From Martinezella tropici (GTDB lineage Bacteria > Pseudomonadota > Alphaproteobacteria > Rhizobiales > Rhizobiaceae), in assembly GCF_003287875.1 (NCBI RefSeq), contig NZ_QMKK01000061.1:372001-436000 (forward strand): 64,000 nucleotides of DNA, read 5' to 3'. The notes below the pieces were generated by a model. The model ran no database searches, had not been told where the DNA came from, and was given only the letters and a program-made list of their open reading frames with translations. Shown here one piece after another: positions 42,680-51,538 of the stretch (position 1 is its first letter; the number at the start of each line of letters is the position of its first letter). The position numbers and the translations under genes were made by a program.

Positions 42680-43588
42680 ATGGGCCTGAGCCTACGGCAG
42701 CTTCGCTACTTCGTCGCAACGGCCGAATATGGGCAGATCTCGCATGCGGCGGTCAGCCTGTCGATCTCACAATCTGCCGTCACCGCTGCGATCAAGGATC
42801 TCGAATTGACGGTGGGCGTGTCGCTGTTCAACCGCACGCCGCAAGGCATGGAACTGACGACGGCCGGACGACAATTCCTGTCCCACGCCTATGAAATTCT
42901 GGCCAAGGTCGACGAGGCGACCCATCTCAATCTCGTCAGCAGCGATATCGAAGGAGAGCTTGTCGTTGCCGCCACCTATACCGTCATCGGCTATTTCCTG
43001 CCGCTTCACATCGAGCGCATCCGCCGTCTCTATCCGAAACTGAAAATCCAGCTCTACGAGGTCAATCGCGAATCGATCGAGGAGGGTCTGCTCAGCAATC
43101 GTTACGACATTTCGGTGCTGCTGACGTCGAACATCCTCAATCCGATGCTGGCGACCGAAACGCTTCTAAGCTCGGTGAGACGCCTCTGGCTTCCGGCGGG
43201 TCACGACCTGCAGCGCCGCGCCGGCATCGGCCTGCGCGAGATCGCCGAAGAGCCCTACATCATGCTGACGGTCGATGAAGCGGCCCATTCCTCCCTACGA
43301 TACTGGAGCCAAAGCTCCTATCAGCCCAAGGTGCTTCTGCGCACCAGTTCGATCGAGGCTGTCAGGTCGATGGTGGCAAATGGGCTCGGCGTCGCCATCC
43401 TCTCGGATATGGTGCATCGTCCCTGGTCGCTCGAGGGGCGCCGCATCGAGACCGTGAACATCCAGGATCCGGTTCCGCCGATGGATGTCGGTCTGGCCTG
43501 GCGGGCCAACGTCGAATTCAGCCCGCCAATGCTTGCCTTCCGCCGTTATTTCCAACAGGCCTACAGCCTGCCCGGAACGAACGCATAA
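42680..43588 (+). CDS. LysR-type transcriptional regulator
   Basis: 302 aa. An N-terminal helix-turn-helix (about 2-62: LRQLRYFVATAEYGQISHAA, SQSAVTAAIKDLE) precedes a substrate-binding domain (about 90-295). ATG 42680 has GGGGAGA 7 bases upstream. Transcribed divergently from pxpA across 258 bases with two 20-bp dyads, the classical layout for LysR control of a neighbouring unit. Likely inducer: 5-oxoproline or the true substrate of the unit. Confidence 0.93.
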   Translation: MGLSLRQLRYFVATAEYGQISHAAVSLSISQSAVTAAIKDLELTVGVSLFNRTPQGMELTTAGRQFLSHAYEILAKVDEATHLNLVSSDIEGELVVAATYTVIGYFLPLHIERIRRLYPKLKIQLYEVNRESIEEGLLSNRYDISVLLTSNILNPMLATETLLSSVRRLWLPAGHDLQRRAGIGLREIAEEPYIMLTVDEAAHSSLRYWSQSSYQPKVLLRTSSIEAVRSMVANGLGVAILSDMVHRPWSLEGRRIETVNIQDPVPPMDVGLAWRANVEFSPPMLAFRRYFQQAYSLPGTNA

Positions 43589-43697
43589 ATACATGAGGTC
43601 GATGGACTTCATAAGTTCGATCCCGGCGTTATATGCCTGAGGTCGGCGAGCATCGTCCACCGGCAGGGCTATTGATAACTAAGGGGATCCTTTGCGG

Positions 43698-44615
43698 TTA
43701 GCCGAAAGACTGCGACGCAAGGGCAAATACGATCGGAGAACCTGTGTTCGGGCTCCCATAAGCGGCCCTCTCAGAAGAAACCATTGTTGTCACCGTATCG
43801 AAGACGGACATGCCGCTTTGCTGAACGAAACCGGCGAATGGGCCGGTACCGAAATGGGTATCGAGCCGGAGAAAACTGCCGACATGCGCGACGACATGCG
43901 GATGAACGACGGAAATCGCATCTTCCTCGCAATAAGCAACGACGGGACCAACCACATGACCGCGGCCGAAGCGGCGGCGCATGGAATAAGCCATCAATTT
44001 TTCGCCGTCATAAAGGCCATAGCAGATGGAGCTTTCAAACAATCGTTGAAGGTGCTGGTGGCGCGGAGCGCCGAAAGCGGGCTCGTCCAGGGCCGCAACC
44101 ACATCCAGATCGCCGCGCTCGAGCCGCCGCAGCTGAAGCCCCGGCTTGATACTGTCGATCTTGGGCACGGATAGAACCTCACCCTGACACTGGAAGACCG
44201 TCTGTTGCGGCATGAACCCGAGTGTTGCGCACATCCGGCGTGCCGCTCTTGTCGCGTTGAGCCTTAATCGTTCCTGATGACATTCGGCCAGCATCCGGGT
44301 GACAAGCCACTCGGCCGTGCCATTCGTCTGCAGACGCGGCGCGGTGATCAGCATGCCGAACGTGGCGAAATTCTCTCCGTGTGGAAACCACATGGTCGAG
44401 CCCGAAACCCTGCCGATTTCGTCAAGCGCCACGAAGCCGCGGCCGACATCCCGTAGATGCTGCCAGTCCTGCGATCGATGCGGCCATCCGACCGACATCG
44501 AGAGAGCTTGAAGTTGAGACAGAGAGACTTCTGAGATGTCGGCAAAGCGCAGTTCGAATGCATCGACATGCAGTTTTTCGGGTACTTTTGTATCCATTCG
44601 TAATCCAGCCGCCAT
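43698..44615 (-). CDS. Double GNAT-fold acetyltransferase-like protein
   Basis: 305 aa from ATG 44615, with AGGAAG 5 bases upstream. An N-terminal GNAT-like half starts LRFADISEVSLSQLQALSMS with VGWPHRSQDW. The C-terminal half has FGRGHVVGPVVA and SFLRLDT. It is a paralogue of the GNAT protein at 53821, sharing GWPHR-x-DW, FGRG-x-VVGPVVA and FLR-x-DT. The acetyl-CoA pyrophosphate loop is less clear here than in that paralogue (R-x-x-R-R-x-C region). The acceptor is unknown; the divergent M20 deacylase may act on related N-acyl compounds. Confidence 0.85.
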   Translation of the reverse strand: MAAGLRMDTKVPEKLHVDAFELRFADISEVSLSQLQALSMSVGWPHRSQDWQHLRDVGRGFVALDEIGRVSGSTMWFPHGENFATFGMLITAPRLQTNGTAEWLVTRMLAECHQERLRLNATRAARRMCATLGFMPQQTVFQCQGEVLSVPKIDSIKPGLQLRRLERGDLDVVAALDEPAFGAPRHQHLQRLFESSICYGLYDGEKLMAYSMRRRFGRGHVVGPVVAYCEEDAISVVHPHVVAHVGSFLRLDTHFGTGPFAGFVQQSGMSVFDTVTTMVSSERAAYGSPNTGSPIVFALASQSFG

Positions 44616-44833
44616 TCGATCTTCCTGCTGCTTATTCGCGCAAGCCGGCATCATGTTTGGCGAGCTTAGCCGAGACCGCGCGAAACATTTCACTGCGTAT
44701 GCAAACACCGGCGCAAGAATTGACCGTATGCGCCGCGCTTTCGGCAGGTATTCCTCTGGCGGAGGCTTACCCTTCCTTTGATCGAAACCTCCCTTGCACG
44801 GGCGAGGACGGCAATCGGAGATTGGCAACAGCA

Positions 44834-45958
44834 ATGCAGGCAGCGGACATTCTGGCAAGACTGGTAGGCTTCGATTCCATCGTCGGGACGCCGAATGCTG
44901 AAATCGTGCAGTGGATCAGCACCTACCTGAAGTCCTTCGGCGCCACGGTTGATATTCTCGCTGGCCCCGAGGGTGACCGGTCGAACCTTTTTGCCACCAT
45001 CGGTCCCCGCGGCGAACCGGGTTATGTCCTCTCCGGTCACATGGATGTGGTGCCGGCCAACGAGGCGGGATGGGAGAGCAACCCCTTCGTGCTGCGGCCC
45101 GATGGAGAGAGACTGTATGGCCGCGGCACCAGCGACATGAAAGGCTTTCTGGCCGCATCTCTGGCGGCTGTGCCGATGCTCGCGGCAAGCACGCTCCTCC
45201 GGCCGATACATCTAGCCTTTTCCTATGACGAGGAAGCAGGTTGCCGCGGCGTACCGCATCTCATTGCGCGCCTGCCGGAGCTTTGCGAGACGCCGCTCGG
45301 CGTCATCGTCGGAGAACCCAGCAACATGCGGACCATCCTCGCACACAAGGGGAAATCAGCCGCCCGCATCATCCTGAAAGGACGCTCCGGTCATTCCTCG
45401 CGGCCCGACCTCGGTCTCAACGCAATCCATGCCGCCGCAGACATTTTGCAGGCCGCCGTTTCGGCAGCGCATTCTCTTGCCCAGGGGCCATTCGAAGCGG
45501 AGTTCGAGCCGCCTTATTCATCGATCTCAGTCGGCACCATTCACGGCGGGCAGGCCCTCAATATCATTCCGGATCTCTGCACACTCGAAGTCGAAGCGCG
45601 GGCAATTTCCGGTGCAGACCCGGCAGCACTGCTCCTGCCGGTGCACGAGGCCGCTGCCGCACTTGAGCGTCGAGGCTTTCAGGTCCAATGGGAGGAGCTG
45701 AGTTCCTATCCTGCCCTTTCCCTTCCGCGGACAGCTCCTCTTGCCGGTCTGCTGACGGAGTTGACAGGCACAGAGCCGCTGGCGGCCGTCAGCTACGGCA
45801 CCGAAGCCGGACTTTACCAGCGCGCCGGCCTTGAGACGATCATTTGCGGTCCTGGCGACATCGCTCGCGCGCACAAACCGAACGAATTCATCCTCACGCA
45901 CGAACTCGCCGCCTGCCAGGCCATGATCGAGGCTCTCGGCCGTCGTTGCATGGTGTGA
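44834..45958 (+). CDS. M20-family acetylornithine-deacetylase-like metallopeptidase
   Basis: 374 aa from ATG 44834, matching ArgE-type length; the open frame begins far upstream but those residues are not family-like. Metal ligands are visible in SGHMDVVP (His, Asp), YDEEAGCRG (Glu pair) and the C-terminal HKPNEF. GRGTSDMKGFLA is a further family block. It removes an acyl group from an N-acyl amino acid or amine. First of six plus-strand genes ending at 51449. Confidence 0.9.
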   Translation: MQAADILARLVGFDSIVGTPNAEIVQWISTYLKSFGATVDILAGPEGDRSNLFATIGPRGEPGYVLSGHMDVVPANEAGWESNPFVLRPDGERLYGRGTSDMKGFLAASLAAVPMLAASTLLRPIHLAFSYDEEAGCRGVPHLIARLPELCETPLGVIVGEPSNMRTILAHKGKSAARIILKGRSGHSSRPDLGLNAIHAAADILQAAVSAAHSLAQGPFEAEFEPPYSSISVGTIHGGQALNIIPDLCTLEVEARAISGADPAALLLPVHEAAAALERRGFQVQWEELSSYPALSLPRTAPLAGLLTELTGTEPLAAVSYGTEAGLYQRAGLETIICGPGDIARAHKPNEFILTHELAACQAMIEALGRRCMV

Positions 45959-45985
45959 TGGGACAAAGCCGAAGGATAGAAGCCC

Positions 45986-46909
45986 ATGACGTTCCTCTTC
46001 AATTCGGATGCCCGTCGAGGTCATATCTTCCAGGAAGCTTTCGCCCGCGAGCTGCCGGATCTCGCCTTCTCCATGGATCCGACGTCCGTCGACCCTGACG
46101 CCGTGCGCTATTTGATCACCTGGACGGTTCCGGACGACTTGCCGCGCTACCGCAATCTCCAAGTTCTGTTTTCAATCGGCGCCGGTATCGACCAGTTCGA
46201 TACGGCCCATGTCCCCGATCACGTAAAAGTCGTGCGGATGGTCGAAGACGGCATTACCCGCATGATGCAGGAATATGTGACGCTTGGCGTCCTCGCGCTC
46301 CACCGCAATCTGCCCTCCTATCTCAGCCAGCAGCGCCGTCAGGTCTGGAATGCCTTGCCACAGGTTCAGGCGGCCGAACGCCGCATCGGTGTGCTGGGGC
46401 TCGGGAGCCTTGGCCAGGCCGTGCTCGAAAGATTGAAGCCGTTCGGCTTTGTGCTTTCCGGCTGGAGCCGCAGCCAACACGAACTGGAAGGCGTTGCCTG
46501 CTTTGCCGGCGAAGCAGGACTCCAGGCCATGCTCTCCACCACCGATATCCTGATCTGCCTTCTGCCGCTGACCGACGAAACCCGTGGCTTTCTCAATGCC
46601 GATCTCTTCGAGAAACTGCCGCGGGGCGCAGGTCTCATGCATGTCGGCCGTGGACCGCAGCTCATTTCGGAAGACCTTCTGGATGCGCTCAACAGCGGTC
46701 GGCTTGCCGGCGCCGTGATCGATGTCACCGATCCCGAACCGCTGCCGGCCGGACATCCATTCTGGAGCCACGACCGCATCCTTCTGACGCCGCATGTTGC
46801 AAGCGTCACTCAGCCCCATAGCGCAGCACGCGCCGTCATCGACAATATCAAGCGAATCCGCGCGGGCTTGGACCCGTTTGGCCTCGTCGACCGACGCCGC
46901 GGCTACTGA
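45986..46909 (+). CDS. ghrA: D-2-hydroxyacid dehydrogenase, glyoxylate/hydroxypyruvate reductase A type
   Basis: 307 aa. The NAD(P) site is VLGLGSLGQAVLERL. Catalytic residues are in HVGRGPQL (Arg), DVTDPEPL (Glu) and LLTPHVAS (His). It reduces glyoxylate, hydroxypyruvate or similar 2-oxo acids. It lies 27 bases after the deacylase gene in the same unit. Confidence 0.88.
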   Translation: MTFLFNSDARRGHIFQEAFARELPDLAFSMDPTSVDPDAVRYLITWTVPDDLPRYRNLQVLFSIGAGIDQFDTAHVPDHVKVVRMVEDGITRMMQEYVTLGVLALHRNLPSYLSQQRRQVWNALPQVQAAERRIGVLGLGSLGQAVLERLKPFGFVLSGWSRSQHELEGVACFAGEAGLQAMLSTTDILICLLPLTDETRGFLNADLFEKLPRGAGLMHVGRGPQLISEDLLDALNSGRLAGAVIDVTDPEPLPAGHPFWSHDRILLTPHVASVTQPHSAARAVIDNIKRIRAGLDPFGLVDRRRGY

Positions 46910-46931
46910 TCGCCAACCCGAAAGGAACCCA

Positions 46932-47288
46932 ATGTCCCTCCTCAAGACAATTGATCCCAACCCCTCCTTTGCGCCGCGTGAAAACACTGTCGCTGCCGAG
47001 CGGCTGATTTCGGGCGATCCGAAACTCAAGACCTGGGCGCAGGACGTTGCCCGCAACGAGACGGTGCACACCGGCGTATGGGAGGCCACACCCGGTGTCA
47101 GCCGTTCGATCAAGGGTGAAACCTTCGAATTCTGCCATATTCTCTCCGGCGTCGTCGAATTGACGCCGGAAGGCGGCGCGCCCGTCGTCTATAGAGCCGG
47201 CGACAGCTTCGTCATGAAACCGGGCTTCGTCGGAATCTGGAAGACGATCGAAACGGTCCGGAAGATCTACGTGACCGTCACCCCTTGA
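46932..47288 (+). CDS. Single-domain cupin (DUF861/cupin_3)
   Basis: 118 aa. The block FEFCHILSGVVELTPEGGAPVVYRAGDSFVMKPGF is typical of cupin_3 proteins found beside amine-oxidising enzymes. AAAGGA precedes ATG 46932. These proteins often bind or isomerise small metabolites; the catalytic role is unknown. Translation from an upstream in-frame ATG at 46794 is unlikely, as it lies inside ghrA. Confidence 0.85.
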   Translation: MSLLKTIDPNPSFAPRENTVAAERLISGDPKLKTWAQDVARNETVHTGVWEATPGVSRSIKGETFEFCHILSGVVELTPEGGAPVVYRAGDSFVMKPGFVGIWKTIETVRKIYVTVTP

Positions 47289-47453
47289 TATCCCCAGCAC
47301 GGCGCGGTTTCCGAGCGCGCTGTGCAGCCTTGCCAAAGAATACGCTGCCCGATCATCTCAAAACGGCGTTTTCCGCCGTGGCAGCCGACGCGATCGGATC
47401 AAGGTACTTCGCCGATCCTATAGCATCTCGGTAAATTGACCGGAGGTATCATT

Positions 47454-48917
47454 ATGGACCTGAGCTTCGATCCCGACAGTCTTTCGCTTCCTGTCGGCCA
47501 TTTCATCGGCGGGAACTTCAGGGCTGCGAGTGGTGTCATTCCGATGCATCGCCCCTCCGATGGGAAGGCCTTTGCCGAGTGCCCAATCGCGGACGCTTCC
47601 GTTGTCGACCAGGCAGTTCAGGCGGCCAAGACCGCGCTGAAGCAAAGCAATTGGGGCGGCGTCCGCCCGCGCGAGCGCCTGAACGTCCTGCACCGGTGGG
47701 CCGATCTCATCGAAGAGGAAGCCGAAACGCTGGCGAGGCTGGAGGCTGTCGCGTCGACGCGACCCGTCGGCCAGCTTGTCGAGGGCGATATCGCGATTTC
47801 GGCGGAGCAGATCCGCTTCTTCGCCGAATTCGCCGACAAGGAAGGCGGCGACCTCGTGCCGACCGACGACGGCAATATCGGCATGATCATGACGGAGCCC
47901 TATGGGGTGGTGGGTGCCATCACGCCCTGGAATTTTCCGATCAACATGGCTGCATGGAAACTTGGCCCGGCGCTGGCTGCCGGAAATGCCGTCGTCCTGA
48001 AGCCGTCGGAAATGACGCCGTTTTCATCGATCTATCTGGCAGAGCTCGCCGTGCGCGCCGGCCTTCCCGCCGGGCTGATCAATGTGGTGCTGGGTGACGG
48101 CGTGACGACCGGCAACGCGATCACCGGCCATCCCGAAATCGCCAAGATCAGCTTTACCGGTTCGACCCGGGCCGGATCGGCCATCATGGAGAACATTGCC
48201 CGGACGGGCATAAAGCCGATGACGCTGGAGCTCGGCGGCAAGAGCCCGCAGATCGTCTTTGCCGATGCGGACCTCGACAAGGCGGCCGCGGCCATCACGG
48301 CCAGTATTGTCGGCAATGCCGGCCAGGCCTGCGTCGCCGGATCGCGTCTCATCGTCGAGAAAAATATAGCGGCCGCACTGATCGACGCCATCCGGAAGCG
48401 GATGAAGGGCGTTGCTCCCGGTCCCACCTGGGATGCAGCGAGCCGCTACTCCCCCATCATCTCGGAGAAGCAGAGACAGCGTATCGATGCGATCGTCTCC
48501 GCCACCATCGAAGCCGGCGCAGAATGCCTTGCCGGTGGCACGCGCATGGACGCACCGGGCTATTTCTACAGCCCGACGCTGATGGCCGGAGTCGATCAGA
48601 ATTCTCCAGCCATCATCGAGGAGATCTTCGGTCCGGTGCTGACGCTCCAGACATTCGAGCACGAAGAGGAAGCCCTGCAGCTTGCCGACCATCCGAGCTA
48701 CGGGCTCGCCGCAGGCCTCTTTACCCGCGACCTCTCACGCGCCATCCGGTTGACCCGCCGCCTGCAAGCCGGAACCATTTGGGTCAACCGCTATAGTCGC
48801 TCACGTGACCACATCCTGCCGACCGGCGGTTACAAGCAGTCGGGTATCGGCAAGGATCTCGGCCGCGAGGCATTCCAGGCCAATCGCAAGAGCAAGAGCG
48901 TTTTGATCAGTCTTTGA
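47454..48917 (+). CDS. NAD(P)-dependent aldehyde dehydrogenase
   Basis: 487 aa. The catalytic Cys is in NAGQACVAGSRL, the general-base Glu in TLELGGKSP, and cofactor blocks are PWNFPINMA and FTGSTRAG. GGAGGT precedes ATG 47454 by 6 bases. In this unit, with an amine oxidase and a transaminase nearby, it probably oxidises an amino-aldehyde to the acid (PuuC-like role, inferred). Confidence 0.92.
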   Translation: MDLSFDPDSLSLPVGHFIGGNFRAASGVIPMHRPSDGKAFAECPIADASVVDQAVQAAKTALKQSNWGGVRPRERLNVLHRWADLIEEEAETLARLEAVASTRPVGQLVEGDIAISAEQIRFFAEFADKEGGDLVPTDDGNIGMIMTEPYGVVGAITPWNFPINMAAWKLGPALAAGNAVVLKPSEMTPFSSIYLAELAVRAGLPAGLINVVLGDGVTTGNAITGHPEIAKISFTGSTRAGSAIMENIARTGIKPMTLELGGKSPQIVFADADLDKAAAAITASIVGNAGQACVAGSRLIVEKNIAAALIDAIRKRMKGVAPGPTWDAASRYSPIISEKQRQRIDAIVSATIEAGAECLAGGTRMDAPGYFYSPTLMAGVDQNSPAIIEEIFGPVLTLQTFEHEEEALQLADHPSYGLAAGLFTRDLSRAIRLTRRLQAGTIWVNRYSRSRDHILPTGGYKQSGIGKDLGREAFQANRKSKSVLISL

Positions 48918-48929
48918 GGGACGAGGAAC

Positions 48930-49970
48930 ATGAAAACCTACAAGATCGCATTGATCCCGGGTGATGGCATCGGTCGCGACATGACCGCCGCTGCCTGGTC
49001 GGTTCTGCAAAAGGCAGCCGGCAACAGCGACTTTCTGCTCGACGACACTGAATTTCCTTGGTCCTGTGCCTTCTACAAGGAAACCGGCGCGATGATGCCC
49101 GCAGATGGCATCGCAACGCTGCGCGGTTTCGATGCCATCCTGCTTGGAGCCGTCGGCTGGCCGGCCGAAGTGCCGGATGCGGTATCCCTGCACGGGCTGC
49201 TGCTGCCGATCCGCAAGAACTTCGTGCAATATGCCAATATCCGCCCGCACAGGCTGCTGCCGGGTGTCCAGGGACCGCTCAAGGCATCGGCTTTCGACAT
49301 TCTCTGCATCCGCGAAAACACCGAGGGCGAATATTCCGGCGCGGGCGGCCGCATCCATCAAGGTACATCAGACGAAGTCGCGGTCGAGACTTCGATCTTC
49401 ACCCGCAAGGGCGTCGAGCGCATTCTGCGCTTCGCCTTCGAACAGGCGAGAGCCAGGCGCGGTAAGCTCGCTTCGGTGACGAAATCCAATGCCCAGAAGC
49501 ATTCGATGGTCTTCTGGGACGAAGTCACGCGGCAGCTCGCGCAAGATTATCCGGACGTCGAGGTCACGAGCTATCACATCGACGCCATGGCCGCCCGCAT
49601 GGTGATGGCGCCGGAAACCCTCGACGTCGTCGTCGCATCCAATCTCTTCGGCGATATCCTCACGGATCTCGGCGCAGCAATCCAGGGCGGCCTCGGTTTC
49701 GCGGCGTCGGCCAATATCAACCCGGAGCGGAACGCTCCGTCGATGTTCGAACCCGTGCATGGGTCCGCGCCTGACATCGCCCATCTCGGCATCGCCAACC
49801 CGATCGCAACGGTATGGTCCGGTGCCATGATGCTCGAACATCTGGGCGAGCAGGATGCGGCAAATGCCGTCATGGCGGCGATCGAAGCGACAACTGCAAG
49901 CGGCATCGGCACGGTTCCGGGCAAAGATCGGACCGATGCCATCACGACCGCGCTGCTCGCCGCAATCTGA
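48930..49970 (+). CDS. Tartrate dehydrogenase/decarboxylase-like enzyme (isopropylmalate-DH family)
   Basis: 346 aa beta-decarboxylating dehydrogenase. It starts IALIPGDGIGRDM and contains SLHGLLLPIRKNFVQYANIRP, a TtuC-type block, the catalytic region SVTKSNAQKHS and SNLFGDILTDLGAAIQGG. It oxidises a D-malate/tartrate-like 2-hydroxy acid with NAD and metal. It sits 12 bases after the aldehyde dehydrogenase. Substrate cannot be fixed between tartrate, D-malate and a related acid. Confidence 0.9.
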   Translation: MKTYKIALIPGDGIGRDMTAAAWSVLQKAAGNSDFLLDDTEFPWSCAFYKETGAMMPADGIATLRGFDAILLGAVGWPAEVPDAVSLHGLLLPIRKNFVQYANIRPHRLLPGVQGPLKASAFDILCIRENTEGEYSGAGGRIHQGTSDEVAVETSIFTRKGVERILRFAFEQARARRGKLASVTKSNAQKHSMVFWDEVTRQLAQDYPDVEVTSYHIDAMAARMVMAPETLDVVVASNLFGDILTDLGAAIQGGLGFAASANINPERNAPSMFEPVHGSAPDIAHLGIANPIATVWSGAMMLEHLGEQDAANAVMAAIEATTASGIGTVPGKDRTDAITTALLAAI

Positions 49971-49985
49971 AGTCCCACCGAGGAT

Positions 49986-51449
49986 ATGAACATGCAAAAT
50001 TTGAAAATGCCATCCCTGTTCCGCCAGCAGGCGCTGATCGGTGGCGATTGGCTTTCCGCCCCTTCGGGCAAGACCGTTGCCGTGATCGATCCGGCGACAC
50101 AGGCCACCATCGGAACGGTGCCGGATATCGGCAGCGATGAAACCCGGGCGGCAATCGAGGCGGCCGAGGCGGCCTATGGTCCCTGGAAGAAGCGCACGCA
50201 CGCCGAGCGCGCGGCGCGGCTGGAGGCCTGGCATGATCTGATGCTCGAGCATATCGATGATCTCGCGCTGATCCTGACGACCGAACAGGGCAAGCCGCTC
50301 GACGAAGCCCGTGGCGAAATCCGTTACGGCGCGTCCTTCGTCAAATGGTTTGCCGAGGAAGCCCGCCGCATCGGCGGCCAAACCATCCCCTCGCCGACCC
50401 CTGACCGCCGCATTCTCGTGTTGAAAGAGCCCGTCGGCGTTTGCGGCATCATTACCCCCTGGAATTTCCCGAATGCGATGATTACGCGTAAGCTCGCGCC
50501 GGCGCTTGCGGCCGGCTGCACGGTCGTGGTGAAGCCTTCCGAATTCACCCCCTACTCGGCGCTGGCGCTCGGCGTGCTTGCAGAAATGGCTGGGATTCCG
50601 GCTGGAGTCATCAATATCGTTACCGGCATGCCCTCCGAGATCGGGGCCGAGATTCTTGCCAATGCGACGGTACGCAAGATTTCCTTCACCGGCTCCACCC
50701 CCGTCGGTTCGCTGCTGATGCGCGGCGCCGCGCCCAGTATCAAGCGGCTTTCCCTCGAGCTCGGCGGCAACGCTCCCTTCATCGTCTTCGACGACGCCGA
50801 TCTCGACCTTGCCGTCGAGGGTGCGATCGTCTCCAAGTTCCGCAATGGCGGCCAGACCTGCGTCTGCGCCAACCGCATCCTGGTCCAGGCCGGCGTCTAC
50901 GATGCTTTCGCCAAGAAGCTCGCCGCCCGCGTCGACGCCATGAAGGTCGGGCCGGGCACCGAAGCCGGCGTTGCGATCGGTCCGATGATCAACGAGGCGG
51001 CTATCGCCAAGATCAACCGCCATGTCGACGACGCGCTTTCGAAGGGCGCGACGATCGTGACGACCAAGCGGGATCTGCCGGCCGGCCCGCAATATACCGC
51101 GCCGATCGTCCTGACCGGGGCTACCACCGCCATGCAGCTCGCCGCCGAGGAGACCTTCGGACCGGTTGCGCCGCTCTTCCGCTTCGAGACGGAGGAAGAG
51201 GCGATCACTGTTGCCAACGGCACGCCCTACGGGCTTGCGGCCTATTTCTACACCGAAAGCCTGAAGCGCGCATGGCGGGTGGGCGAAGCGCTCGAATTCG
51301 GCATGGTCGGCCTCAATACCGGTCTAATCTCCACGGAGGTCGCACCGTTCGGCGGCGTCAAGCAATCGGGCCTCGGGCGCGAAGGCTCGCAGCTCGGCAT
51401 TGAGGAATATCTGGAAACAAAGGCCTTCCACATCGGTGGCCTTAACTGA
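49986..51449 (+). CDS. gabD: Succinate-semialdehyde dehydrogenase-like enzyme
   Basis: 487 aa. The catalytic Cys is in GGQTCVCANRI, the Glu in LELGGNAP, and the cofactor blocks are PWNFPNAM and FTGSTPVG. Length and blocks match GabD. It converts succinate or glutarate semialdehyde to the diacid, feeding the TCA cycle. ATG 49986 follows GAGGAT; ATG 49992 is an alternative. Last gene of the unit, followed by an intrinsic terminator. Confidence 0.9.
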   Translation: MNMQNLKMPSLFRQQALIGGDWLSAPSGKTVAVIDPATQATIGTVPDIGSDETRAAIEAAEAAYGPWKKRTHAERAARLEAWHDLMLEHIDDLALILTTEQGKPLDEARGEIRYGASFVKWFAEEARRIGGQTIPSPTPDRRILVLKEPVGVCGIITPWNFPNAMITRKLAPALAAGCTVVVKPSEFTPYSALALGVLAEMAGIPAGVINIVTGMPSEIGAEILANATVRKISFTGSTPVGSLLMRGAAPSIKRLSLELGGNAPFIVFDDADLDLAVEGAIVSKFRNGGQTCVCANRILVQAGVYDAFAKKLAARVDAMKVGPGTEAGVAIGPMINEAAIAKINRHVDDALSKGATIVTTKRDLPAGPQYTAPIVLTGATTAMQLAAEETFGPVAPLFRFETEEEAITVANGTPYGLAAYFYTESLKRAWRVGEALEFGMVGLNTGLISTEVAPFGGVKQSGLGREGSQLGIEEYLETKAFHIGGLN

Positions 51450-51472
51450 GGTGTGGCGTCTCAGATCGGAAA

Positions 51473-51500
51473 AGGGGTCGCAAGCGCGGCCCCTCTTTTT
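51473..51500. terminator. Bidirectional intrinsic terminator between convergent genes
   Basis: AGGGGTCGC-AAGC-GCGGCCCCT, a 9-bp stem with one G-U pair, is followed by CTTTTT on the plus strand and by CTTTT on the minus strand. It separates the gabD-like gene from the facing oxidase gene. Confidence 0.85.
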
Positions 51501-51538
51501 ATGCTGCCGATTTCGTTGAGGCCCGCCGCCTGCTTATA

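Noticed and set aside
47297..47325. 10-bp hairpin GCACGGCGCG/CGCGCTGTGC after the cupin gene, considered as a terminator
   Set aside because: No T-run follows and the downstream gene is co-directional; at most an intercistronic structure.
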